Shown here: piece after piece, positions 1-7,868 of the stretch
Numbering within the stretch: position 1 is the first letter of the stretch
Layout: each line of letters starts with the position of its first letter
Assembly: GCF_016056375.1 (NCBI RefSeq)
Contig: NZ_JAEDAE010000001.1
Location: 186,001 to 250,000 of the forward strand
Reading direction: 5' to 3'
Length of the DNA: 64,000 bases
From: Hymenobacter negativus
GTDB lineage: Bacteria; Bacteroidota; Bacteroidia; Cytophagales; Hymenobacteraceae
Translations under genes and position numbers: made by a program
The notes under the pieces: generated by a model
The model's database searches: none
What the model was told of the DNA's origin: nothing
The model's input: only the letters and a program-made list of their open reading frames with translations

Positions 1-109
1 AAATACCAGCTAAATACAAGTCGCAGCCAGCACCACTTTGTCCTTGAATAAGCAAGTGAGGACGCGTGTCTTTGTGTCGTTCAATTTTCAACCTTCACTT
101 CCATTTTTC

Positions 110-406
110 ATGAACAAACTTTCAATGTTGCTGCTGGCTGCCGCTTTGATGACGAGCACCGCTACCCACTCACTCGCTGCCACCCAGGCGGTTGCGGTTA
201 CAATTCCAGACGAGGGCTATAACTATGGCTACGCCGCCGGCCAGCGCTACCTGACGTACACCACCGACATGGCCCGCATTGCTGATGAGTGGCACAAAGC
301 GCTCAAAAATGTTGATTTCTACAACAGCACCGGCGAAACCGGACGCGCCGAGTGGTGGCAGGGCTATGCCGATGGCCTGCAGTATTTCGATAACAACAGC
401 TACTAA
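110..406 (+). CDS. Small secreted protein of unknown function
   Basis: I do not recognise a family. The 98-residue product has a signal peptide (about residues 1-23, hydrophobic core LLLAAALM, likely cut near SLA-A). The mature part is short, acidic and rich in aromatic residues, with Gly/Tyr-rich patches (YNYGYAAGQRY) and a Trp pair (AEWWQGYADG). An upstream in-frame ATG at 38 would put 24 residues before the signal peptide. I chose 110 because the hydrophobic segment then begins right after the N-terminal Lys. It is convergent with the PAP2 gene and followed by a strong bidirectional terminator. Export is inferred; function is unknown. Confidence 0.6.
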   Translation: MNKLSMLLLAAALMTSTATHSLAATQAVAVTIPDEGYNYGYAAGQRYLTYTTDMARIADEWHKALKNVDFYNSTGETGRAEWWQGYADGLQYFDNNSY

Positions 407-440
407 ATCCCACCTAGCTCGTTACGTACAGCACTTACTA

Positions 441-482
441 AAACCAAAAAAGCCCCGCCAATTGGCGGGGCTTTTTTGGTTT
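441..482. terminator. Bidirectional intrinsic terminator
   Basis: This is a perfect inverted repeat with stem GCCCCGCC/GGCGGGGC and an AATT centre. It is flanked by six A and six T, and the symmetry continues outward. It lies between convergent genes and can end transcription from both sides. Confidence 0.9.
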
Positions 483-518
483 GATGGGCTCGTCAGCCTT
501 ACACTGGATGGCCTAGGA

Positions 519-1325
519 CTATTTCGACGGCCGCCAGGAAATGCTCACGCCCGAGGCACCGTTGCCAAAGTAGCTGGGCGCCATGCTCACATCGCGGCCG
601 ATGGACTTGCGGCCCCAGCGGTTGCGGTGGCTCAGATAGGCCAAGTGAGCGGATAGAATGCCAAAGCCCGCGCCGGCCACCACGTCGCTCTGCCAGTGCT
701 TGTCGTTTATCATGCGCAGGGCGGCCACGCTCGTGGCAATGGTGTAAGCGCCCACGCCGTACCATTGGCTCTTGTCCCGAAACTCGGTGTGCACGATGCT
801 GGCCGCCAGAAATGCCTGCGCCGTGTGCCCCGAGGGAAACGAGAGGTTATCGGCGCCGTTGGGCCGGGTCTCGTTAGCGAGGTATTTCACGGCGAAGGTA
901 CTGGCCAGCATGATGGCCTCGCCTTTGGCAATGATAAGCAGCGTGTTGATGCGGTCATTGCGCGACTCCACGCCCGCCAGCGCCACCGCGCCCAACTCGA
1001 CGTAAGGCAAGAAAATTACCGTGTTGTCAATCATCGTATTGACGGGCCGAAACTGCTTCTGCACAAACGTGCGGGCATCGTGGTTGATGCCCGCATCGCC
1101 CTGCGCCGTGATGGCGCCGTAGGTTATCAGCACCGCAGGAATGGCTACCGCTTTGAACAGCTTGCTTTTCAAAAATGGCTTGTTGCTGGGGGCCGAAACG
1201 CCGCCGGGGTTGGCGTATTTTTTCGTAGTGTCAGAAGGCGTAGGCTTAACCTGAGCCTGAACCGGGTGGATTGCCCCGAACAGCAGCATAGCGGCAGCAA
1301 AACGGGTAACTAAAAAGGAGCGCAT
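519..1325 (-). CDS. PAP2-family membrane-associated phosphatase
   Basis: This is a 268-residue acid phosphatase/lipid phosphatase of the PAP2 superfamily. The three family motifs are visible: a KxxxxxxRP-type motif (KYLANETRP), the PSGH motif (SFPSGHTAQAF), and an RxxxxxHxxxD motif (RMINDKHWQSDVVAG). They supply the phosphate-binding Arg and Lys, the acid His and the nucleophile His. An N-terminal signal peptide (FAAAMLLFGAIHPVQAQ) indicates export, and several short hydrophobic segments around the motifs fit a membrane-bound enzyme facing the periplasm. The substrate cannot be read from sequence; undecaprenyl pyrophosphate or phosphatidic acid are typical. It is a single-gene unit on the minus strand. 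Confidence 0.88.
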   Translation of the reverse strand: MRSFLVTRFAAAMLLFGAIHPVQAQVKPTPSDTTKKYANPGGVSAPSNKPFLKSKLFKAVAIPAVLITYGAITAQGDAGINHDARTFVQKQFRPVNTMIDNTVIFLPYVELGAVALAGVESRNDRINTLLIIAKGEAIMLASTFAVKYLANETRPNGADNLSFPSGHTAQAFLAASIVHTEFRDKSQWYGVGAYTIATSVAALRMINDKHWQSDVVAGAGFGILSAHLAYLSHRNRWGRKSIGRDVSMAPSYFGNGASGVSISWRPSK

Positions 1326-1445
1326 GAAGAAAGAATTTGAGTCAGATTAAACAGCAAATTCATTTCTACGGGTGGGGTAATAAAAACGTAACATCATATT
1401 CTGAGGAAAATAGTAAGTTGATTGGTATGAATAAGTTGCCGCAAT

Positions 1446-1474
1446 AAAAAAGTCCCCGCCAGCTTGGCGAGGAC
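1446..1474 (-). terminator. Intrinsic terminator of the first RND operon
   Basis: On the minus strand the hairpin GTCC-T-CGCCA / TGGCG-G-GGAC is followed by six T. It lies 35 nt past the stop codon of the outer-membrane factor gene, so it closes the permease-adaptor-TolC transcript. Confidence 0.75.
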
Positions 1475-1508
1475 GTTGAATTCTGTGCGAAATCTGTTGA
1501 TTTAGTGG

Positions 1509-2978
1509 CTATTCCCAGCCGCCGCCCAGTGCCCGGACCAGTGCCACGCTGGCTCCCAGCAAATTGCTCTGGGCCTGGGTGAGCAGCGTAGCCGCGTCGA
1601 GGGTCTGGCGGTCGGCATCCACCACTTCGAAGTAGGTGGTGAGGCCGGCGCGGTACCGCTCCTTGGTGAGGGCGCTGGCCAGGCGGGCGGCGCGGTAGGC
1701 GCGCTGGCGGGCCGCCACCTGGGCCTGGTACTGGCGCACGTCGGCCTGGCTGGTTTCCACTTCCTGAAAGGCGTTGAGCGCGGCCTGCCGGTAGTCGGCC
1801 ACCAGCGCTTCCGCTTCGGAGCGGGCCACCTGCTCGTTGGCGCGGTTGCGGCCACCGTTGAAGACGGGGATGCTTACGCCGCCGCCCACGTAGTAGGTGT
1901 AGTTGTCGGCTACCTTCACGATATCGCCCAGCTGGGCGCTTTGCGGGCCCAGGTAGCCGTTGAGGCGCACGGTGGGCAGGCGGGTGAGCTTTGCCACATC
2001 GACGCGGGCGCTGGCGGCGGCGAGGCGGCGCTCGGCCTGCTGCAAATCGGGCCGGCGGGCCAGGAGGGCAGCGGGCAGAGAAGCCGGCACCACCGGCGCA
2101 GTGAGCGGCCCGGCCTGCGCCGGCACCGCGAAACCGCTGGCTGGCTGGCCCAGCACCGTGGCCAGGGAGGCTTCGATGCCCAAGCGCTGGCGGCGGGTTT
2201 CTACCACGCTGGCGTCCACGTTGGCCAGCTCGGTTTCGGCGCGGTGCACAGCTATTTCATTGTCCACGCCTGCCTGGTAGCGGGCGCGGGTCAGCTCCAG
2301 GCTGTGCTGGCGGTCGAGACGAGCGGTGTCGAGCACGAGCAGCTGCGCATCGAGCCCGCGAATGTTGAAGTAGTAGGTCGCGGCATCGGCCGTGAGGGAG
2401 AGCAGCACGGTGCGGCGGTTGGCCTCCTGCACCTGCGCGTCGGCCTCGGCGGCCCGGATGCTGCTGCGGATGCGGCCCCACACATCAAACTCGTAGCTGG
2501 CATTGATGGGAATATAATACTGGGTCTGAATTACGCCCAGATTATTGGTCGCTACCGGAAACGGCAGCGGCCGCAGCCCCGACAGCCGCGAGCGGTACAC
2601 CTGCGGGTCCACCGTTACCAACGGCGAGCGGTACGAATTGGCCACACGCACATTGGCGCGGGCCTCCTCCACGCGGGCCAGGGCGGCTTGCAGGCTGAAG
2701 TTCTGAGCGGTGGCCTGCTGTTCCAACGTGTTCAGGCCGGCATCGTTGAAGAGCGTCCACCAGCTGCCGGACACGGGCGGGTTGTCCACGGTGGGCGGTG
2801 TGCTGCTGGCCACGGCCGCCGGCGGCGTGGCGGCCGTGAGGCTATCGGCCGTGTTTTTCCAGGCGGCGGGCGTGGGCAGGCTAGGCGGCGCGTAGCTGGG
2901 CGGCCGCACGCAGCCGGCCAGCAGCGCGAGGAGTAGAAAAGGAGAGATGCGGAGGGTCATTGGACGAAGCAAAGTCAA
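1509..2978 (-). CDS. RND efflux outer-membrane factor (OprM/NodT-type TolC lipoprotein)
   Basis: This 489-residue outer-membrane channel of a tripartite efflux pump begins with a lipoprotein signal (FLLLALLAGC, lipid Cys near residue 22). Two outer-membrane-efflux repeats follow, with the typical signatures LEQQATAQNFSLQAALARVEEAR in the first half and RRPDLQQAERRLAAASARVDVA in the second. The end (SNLLGASVALVRALGGGWE) matches the usual NodT-family C terminus. It is the last gene of a minus-strand operon after the permease (4353-7685) and adaptor (3109-4299). It is separated from the adaptor by a palindromic repeat rather than a coupled junction. The exported substrate cannot be inferred. Confidence 0.92.
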   Translation of the reverse strand: MTLLRPMTLRISPFLLLALLAGCVRPPSYAPPSLPTPAAWKNTADSLTAATPPAAVASSTPPTVDNPPVSGSWWTLFNDAGLNTLEQQATAQNFSLQAALARVEEARANVRVANSYRSPLVTVDPQVYRSRLSGLRPLPFPVATNNLGVIQTQYYIPINASYEFDVWGRIRSSIRAAEADAQVQEANRRTVLLSLTADAATYYFNIRGLDAQLLVLDTARLDRQHSLELTRARYQAGVDNEIAVHRAETELANVDASVVETRRQRLGIEASLATVLGQPASGFAVPAQAGPLTAPVVPASLPAALLARRPDLQQAERRLAAASARVDVAKLTRLPTVRLNGYLGPQSAQLGDIVKVADNYTYYVGGGVSIPVFNGGRNRANEQVARSEAEALVADYRQAALNAFQEVETSQADVRQYQAQVAARQRAYRAARLASALTKERYRAGLTTYFEVVDADRQTLDAATLLTQAQSNLLGASVALVRALGGGWE

Positions 2979-2984
2979 ATCTGG

Positions 2985-3082
2985 CGGTCATGCTGAGCGC
3001 AGTTGAAGCATCTCTACCGCGCAAGTAATCAATCTGCTGCAACGAAGTGGTAGAGATGCTTCGACTGCGCTCAGCATGACCG
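2985..3082. repeat. REPIN-like inverted repeat, family A, copy A1
   Basis: The 34-nt arms (2985-3018 and 3049-3082) are inverted copies with one mismatch, separated by 30 nt. Each arm contains GTCATGCTGAGCGCAG and can also form its own ATGCT/AGCAT hairpin. It lies inside the efflux operon, between adaptor and outer-membrane factor. Confidence 0.9.
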
Positions 3083-3108
3083 TTCAATTAACAGCTAACA
3101 ACTATCCG

Positions 3109-4299
3109 TTACTTCACCGGCGACGACACGCGCGGCGCGTCCGGGTCATTCGGGCGGGGCTTGGCGGGCGGCGGGCCGGCGGGCTTGGTGGGCGGGACGA
3201 AGGCTTTGGTTTGCACGGCCTGGCCTTCGACAAGGGTTTCGGCCGGGTTCAGCACCAGTTGCTCGCCGCCTTGCAGGCCCTGCGATACTTCAATTTGGTT
3301 GCCGAAGTCGCGGGCAGTGGTGATGGACTGGTAGTGGATTTTGCCATCCTGCACCATGGCCACGCGGCTGTCGGTGCCGCCGGGGACCAGCGCATTGGCC
3401 GGGATGATGACGCTGGGCGCGGTGCGCGGTAGATAAAATTTCACCTGGGCATAGGAGCCGGGGCGCAGCTCGCCGCGCGGGTTCGGCACCTGCACTTCGG
3501 TGAGCAGGGTGCGGGTGTTGGGGTCGAGGGCGCCGGCATCGCGCACCACCTTGCCTTTAAAAGGCTTGCCCACAAATTCCGGCACCAGGTAGTCGGCCGT
3601 CATGCCGTTTTTGATGGCGGGGGCGAAGTTCTGCGGTACCTGCACGTAGGCGCGCAGCTTCTCGGTTTGCTCAATCTTGAACAGCTGCGAACCCGGCGCG
3701 TTGCTGCTGCTCACCAGGCTGCCTACTTCCACGTTCCGTTGTGTGACGATGCCGCTGAACGGGGCCGTGATGCGGCGGAAATTCTGCTGGGCCAGCAGCT
3801 GTTGCAGGGCCGCCTGTTGCACCGAAAACTGCGACTTAGCCACGTCCAATTCCTGCTTGGAGATGGCGCCGGGCAGAGCTACACCGGCCAAGCGGTTGTA
3901 GCTGGTTTTGGCCAGGCCGAGGTTGGCACGGGCCTGGGCCACCTGCTGGTCGAGCTCGGGTGTGGTTACTTCGGCCAGCACTTGGCCGGCGTGCACCTTC
4001 TGGCCAATGTCGGCGCTCCACGATTTCACGAAGCCGTTGGCCTGGGCAAACACGAATGTTTCGCGCAGCGACTTGGTATCGGCGGGCAGGGTAACGGTGG
4101 TGGTATCGGGCGCGGCTTTGGCCGGGGCCACGGTCACGGTCGGCTTCGCGTCGATAACCTGTTTGGCTTCGGCGTCGCGAGCTTTTTCCTGCTTGTGGCG
4201 TGGCATGTAGCCCAGCACGAACAAGCCGGCGAAGACGACCAGCACAACCAGAATTATCAGCCAAAACCGGCTGGAGCCGGAAGAATTAGAATCGGACAT
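3109..4299 (-). CDS. RND efflux periplasmic adaptor (membrane fusion protein)
   Basis: This 396-residue HlyD/AcrA-type adaptor links permease and outer-membrane channel. An N-terminal transmembrane anchor (about residues 13-32, FWLIILVVLVVFAGLFVLGY) is followed by the split lipoyl domain (SWSADIGQKVHAGQVLAEV and FRRITAPFSGIVTQRNVEVG), an alpha-hairpin (LDQQVAQARANLGLAKTSYN), and the beta-barrel and membrane-proximal domains. The C-terminal tail is rich in Pro and Lys (PPTKPAGPPPAKPRPNDPD). It sits 53 bp after the permease gene, so co-transcription is likely. Unlike the other two adaptors in the window it is membrane-anchored, not a lipoprotein. Confidence 0.92.
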   Translation of the reverse strand: MSDSNSSGSSRFWLIILVVLVVFAGLFVLGYMPRHKQEKARDAEAKQVIDAKPTVTVAPAKAAPDTTTVTLPADTKSLRETFVFAQANGFVKSWSADIGQKVHAGQVLAEVTTPELDQQVAQARANLGLAKTSYNRLAGVALPGAISKQELDVAKSQFSVQQAALQQLLAQQNFRRITAPFSGIVTQRNVEVGSLVSSSNAPGSQLFKIEQTEKLRAYVQVPQNFAPAIKNGMTADYLVPEFVGKPFKGKVVRDAGALDPNTRTLLTEVQVPNPRGELRPGSYAQVKFYLPRTAPSVIIPANALVPGGTDSRVAMVQDGKIHYQSITTARDFGNQIEVSQGLQGGEQLVLNPAETLVEGQAVQTKAFVPPTKPAGPPPAKPRPNDPDAPRVSSPVK

Positions 4300-4352
4300 T
4301 AGGCAAAAGAATCGGGGCGGAATGCAGCAGTTGGAAGTGGAAGCGGGGAGGG

Positions 4353-7300
4353 CTAAGCCTGAGCCGTGGCCACCGGCTTCGTCTTCTTCAGGTAAGAGAA
4401 CATAATCGGCACAAAAAACAGGGTCGTCACCGTGGCCAACGTGAGGCCGCCAATCACAGCGCGGCCAAGCGGAGCGTTCTGCTCGCCGCCCTCGCCCATG
4501 CCCAACGACATGGGGAGCAGGCCGATAATCATGGCCAGCGCCGTCATCAGCACCGGGCGCAGACGAGTAAAGCCGGCGTCCAGCGCCGCATCGCGCGGGC
4601 TCAAATCGGGCTCTTCCTCGCGCCGCTCATTGGCGAATGTGACGAGCAGAATAGAGTTGGCCGTGGCCACGCCAATGCACATGATGGCGCCCATCAGGGC
4701 CGGGACGCTGAGCGTGGTTTGCGTCACAAACAGCATCCACAGGATGCCCGCCAGCGCGCCCGGCAGGGCGGTGATGATGATGAGCGGGTCCATCCAACTC
4801 TGGAAATTCACCACCATCAGCAGGTACACCAGCACAATGGCACCGGCCAGCCCCAGGCCCAGCCCGGCAAACGACGTGCGCATGGAATCGGCCTGCCCGC
4901 GCAGGGCCAGCGTGGTGCCTTTAGGAAGGTTCTTCTCCGTGTCGGCCAGGATTTTACGGATGTCTTTGCTCACGCCGCCCAGGTCGCGGCCGCTCACGCT
5001 GGCGTACACGTCCACGGTGCGCTGGATGTTATAGTCCGATACTACTGCCAGCGCCTGGCTGCGGCGCACGGTGGCGAAGTTGCTCAGCAGCTGGGCCTGG
5101 TCCTGGCCCGCGCCGGTCACCCCAATACTGCCAACTTCATCGAGCGTGGACAGGGCGCGGGGCGGGGTTTGCACGGCCACCTGGTAGCTCACGCCGGTAG
5201 CAGGGTTCAGCCACTGGCTGGGCGAAGTCTGGGAGCTGGAGCTGAGGTTGACCAGTACGTTGTTGGCAATGTCGCGCTGCGAGAGGCCGGCCTCTTGAGC
5301 CCGCACCCGGTCAATGTCGAGGCGGAGCTGGGGCTGGTCGAAAGCCTGGTACACGAAGGCATCGACGAGGCCGGGAATCTTCACGATTTTCTCCTTGATT
5401 TCGCCCGCGATGCGCTGGTTAGCCACTTTGTCGCGGCCAATTACCTGAATGTCAATTGGGGCGGGCAGACCAAAGTTCAGGGTCTGGTTCACGATGTCGG
5501 CCGGCTGGAAGAAGATGGTCAGGTCCGGATATTGCTTGTGCAGCCGGCGGCGGATTTCGTTGATGTACTCGCCAGTGGGGCCGTGCTCCTCCTTCATGCT
5601 CACCAGGATTTCGCCATCACCGGCCCCAATGGTGGGGTTGTCGCTCAGCAGCAGGTTGATGGGTATGACGGGCAGGCCGATGTTGTCGAGCACGAGGTCC
5701 AGCTCATCGGCCGGAATCACCTGCCGAATTACCTGCTCCACCTGCCGGAAGCGTACCTCCGTTTCCTCCACCCGCGTGCCGGTGGGCACCCGCACGTGCA
5801 AGCGTAACTGGCCGGCGTCCACGGTCGGGAAGAAGTTCTGGCCGATGAGCGGGAACAGGCCGAGCGAGCCAATAAACAGCACCATAAACGCCAGAATGAC
5901 TTTGGGCCGGTTGCTTAGCGCCCAGTCCAGCGCCCCGCCGTACACGCCGCGAAACTTCTCGAACCGATGCTCGAAGCCCTTGTGCAGCTTCCAGACCCAG
6001 GTCTGGGTGATGGCCTGGCCAGCTTCGCGTTCCGAATCGGTGATTTCATCTTCGGCTTCCTCCTCGGGCGTGCCGCTGGGGTGGGCCTTCTCGTACTGTT
6101 CGCGACGAATTATTTCGAGGTCGCGCTCAATCTTGCTCACCGGCTGGCCGTTGCGCTGGTGTAGGCTGGGCAGGTCGGGCTCCTCCTGGGCGTGGTAGAT
6201 GGGCAGCTCCTTGCGCAGCAGGTACATAACCAGCGTGGGCACCAGCGTCCGGCTCAGAATGTAAGACGCCAGCATGGCGAAAATCACCGCCGTGGCCAGC
6301 GGTGCGAAGATGGCCGACGCCACCCCGCCCAGGAAAAACACCGGCACAAATACAATGCAAATAGCCAGCGTAGCCACCAGCGCGGGCGTAGCAATCTGCT
6401 GAGCTCCATCCAGAATGCTGCGCTTAAGCAGCTTCTTCATGCCCATGTTGCGGTGGATGTTCTCGATTTCCACCGTCGCGTCATCCACCAGAATGCCTAC
6501 GGCCAGCGAGAGGCCGCCCAACGTCATGATATTCAGCGTCTGCCCCAGAATGTTCATCACGATGATGCTGACCAGAATCGAGAGCGGAATGCTGGTGGCA
6601 ATAATCAACGTGGAGCGCCAGGAACCCAGAAACAGCAGAATCATGAGGGCCGTGAGGGCCGCCGCGATGCAGGCCTCGATGATAACGCCCTTGATGCTGG
6701 CCCGCACGAAGAACGACTGGTCGAACAACAGCTTGATGTTCAGGGCCGGGGGGGCGTTGGCCTGGATATTGGGCAGCGCCTTTTTGATTTTTTCGATGAT
6801 GTCGAGCGTGCTGGCCGCGCCGCTTTTCAGAATCGGGATAATGGCCGTGCGGCGGCCGTTCTGGCGCACAATGTTGGTTTGCACGGCCGCGCCCTCGTGC
6901 ACAAACGCCACGTCGCGGATGTAGGTGGTGGTGCCATTTACCGTCTTGATGGGGAGGTCGTTGAGCGTGGCAATGGCCTCGGGGCTGGAGTTCAGCTTCA
7001 CGTCGTATTCCCGGTCGCCGATTTTGGCCGAGCCGGCCGGGATGATGAGGTTCTGGGCCAGCAGGGCCGTCACCACGTCGTTGCCGCTCAGGTTTTTGCC
7101 GGCCAGCTTGTCAGGGTCGAGGTCGACCATAATCTGCTTGGGCTTGCCGCCGTTGGGCAGCAGCACCGACGCGCCCTGCACCACCGCCAGCCCCGGCCGG
7201 ATGAAGGCGTTGGCCGCATCAAACAGGTCCGACTCGCCCAGCGTCTCGGAGCTGAGCGAGGTCTGGGCAATGGGCACGTTGGAGGCCGAGTAGCGGATGA

Positions 7301-7685
7301 TGAGCGGCGGCGTAATTCCCTGAGGCAGCACGCGCAGCAGCGTTTGGGTGATGGCCGTGAGCTGGGCCACACCGGCATCAGGGTTCGAGCCGGGCTGGAA
7401 GAACACCTTAATCAGGCCCACGCCCTTCAGGCTCTGGCTTTCCTGATGCTCCACGTTGTTCACGGTGGTGGTGATGGCGCGCTCCACCGGGATGATGATG
7501 CGCTGGTTCATCTCCTCAGGCGAGATGCCGGAGTAGCCCCACACCACGCCCACCACCGGAATCGGGATGTCGGGAAAAATATCCACCGCCATCCGCTGAA
7601 TGGTGAGGCCGCCGCCCACCAGAATTAGCAACGCCATCACCACAAAGGTGTAGGGGCGCGCCAGCGCTAGTCTAACTATCCACAT
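4353..7685 (-). CDS. RND efflux permease
   Basis: This 1110-residue inner-membrane proton-driven pump is the first gene of its operon. TM1 is at the N terminus (TFVVMALLILVGGGL), followed by two large periplasmic loops and the central TM bundle. The proton-relay acidic pair appears in TM4 (LAVGILVDDATVEIENIH). The cytoplasmic linker between the two repeats is unusually long and charged (about residues 490-580, rich in Glu/Arg with EEEAEDEITDSEREAG), longer than in AcrB. The C-terminal repeat ends with PIMFSYLKKTKPVATAQA. An exact Bacteroidota -7 element lies about 90 nt upstream. Substrate class (drug or metal) is not evident. Confidence 0.93.
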   Translation of the reverse strand: MWIVRLALARPYTFVVMALLILVGGGLTIQRMAVDIFPDIPIPVVGVVWGYSGISPEEMNQRIIIPVERAITTTVNNVEHQESQSLKGVGLIKVFFQPGSNPDAGVAQLTAITQTLLRVLPQGITPPLIIRYSASNVPIAQTSLSSETLGESDLFDAANAFIRPGLAVVQGASVLLPNGGKPKQIMVDLDPDKLAGKNLSGNDVVTALLAQNLIIPAGSAKIGDREYDVKLNSSPEAIATLNDLPIKTVNGTTTYIRDVAFVHEGAAVQTNIVRQNGRRTAIIPILKSGAASTLDIIEKIKKALPNIQANAPPALNIKLLFDQSFFVRASIKGVIIEACIAAALTALMILLFLGSWRSTLIIATSIPLSILVSIIVMNILGQTLNIMTLGGLSLAVGILVDDATVEIENIHRNMGMKKLLKRSILDGAQQIATPALVATLAICIVFVPVFFLGGVASAIFAPLATAVIFAMLASYILSRTLVPTLVMYLLRKELPIYHAQEEPDLPSLHQRNGQPVSKIERDLEIIRREQYEKAHPSGTPEEEAEDEITDSEREAGQAITQTWVWKLHKGFEHRFEKFRGVYGGALDWALSNRPKVILAFMVLFIGSLGLFPLIGQNFFPTVDAGQLRLHVRVPTGTRVEETEVRFRQVEQVIRQVIPADELDLVLDNIGLPVIPINLLLSDNPTIGAGDGEILVSMKEEHGPTGEYINEIRRRLHKQYPDLTIFFQPADIVNQTLNFGLPAPIDIQVIGRDKVANQRIAGEIKEKIVKIPGLVDAFVYQAFDQPQLRLDIDRVRAQEAGLSQRDIANNVLVNLSSSSQTSPSQWLNPATGVSYQVAVQTPPRALSTLDEVGSIGVTGAGQDQAQLLSNFATVRRSQALAVVSDYNIQRTVDVYASVSGRDLGGVSKDIRKILADTEKNLPKGTTLALRGQADSMRTSFAGLGLGLAGAIVLVYLLMVVNFQSWMDPLIIITALPGALAGILWMLFVTQTTLSVPALMGAIMCIGVATANSILLVTFANERREEEPDLSPRDAALDAGFTRLRPVLMTALAMIIGLLPMSLGMGEGGEQNAPLGRAVIGGLTLATVTTLFFVPIMFSYLKKTKPVATAQA

Positions 7686-7773
7686 ATCGTCCGTTTTCTG
7701 CGTTCGCCGGTGCAGCGCATCGACTGCAAGGGCTCCTAACTACTCGGCACGAGTTTTTGTTAAGAATGTAGCG

Positions 7774-7781
7774 CAAAATTA
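7774..7781 (-). promoter_or_regulatory. Putative -7 element for the first RND operon
   Basis: On the minus strand this reads TAATTTTG, an exact match to the Bacteroidota -7 consensus TAnnTTTG. It lies about 90 nt upstream of the permease start. No clear -33 TTTG is seen at the usual distance. Confidence 0.5.
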
Positions 7782-7868
7782 ACCCCCTTCAGCTGCTGAA
7801 GCCGTTTTCATCGACGGGGAGGGGGGATTTTATCGACGGGCCCGGCGCATTTTCCAGACCGGGCACTG

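Noticed and set aside
6192..7628. Plus-strand frame of 478 codons opposite the first RND permease
   Set aside because: It is a shadow frame of a clearly conserved permease, rich in His/Arg/Gly as expected for antisense of high-GC genes.
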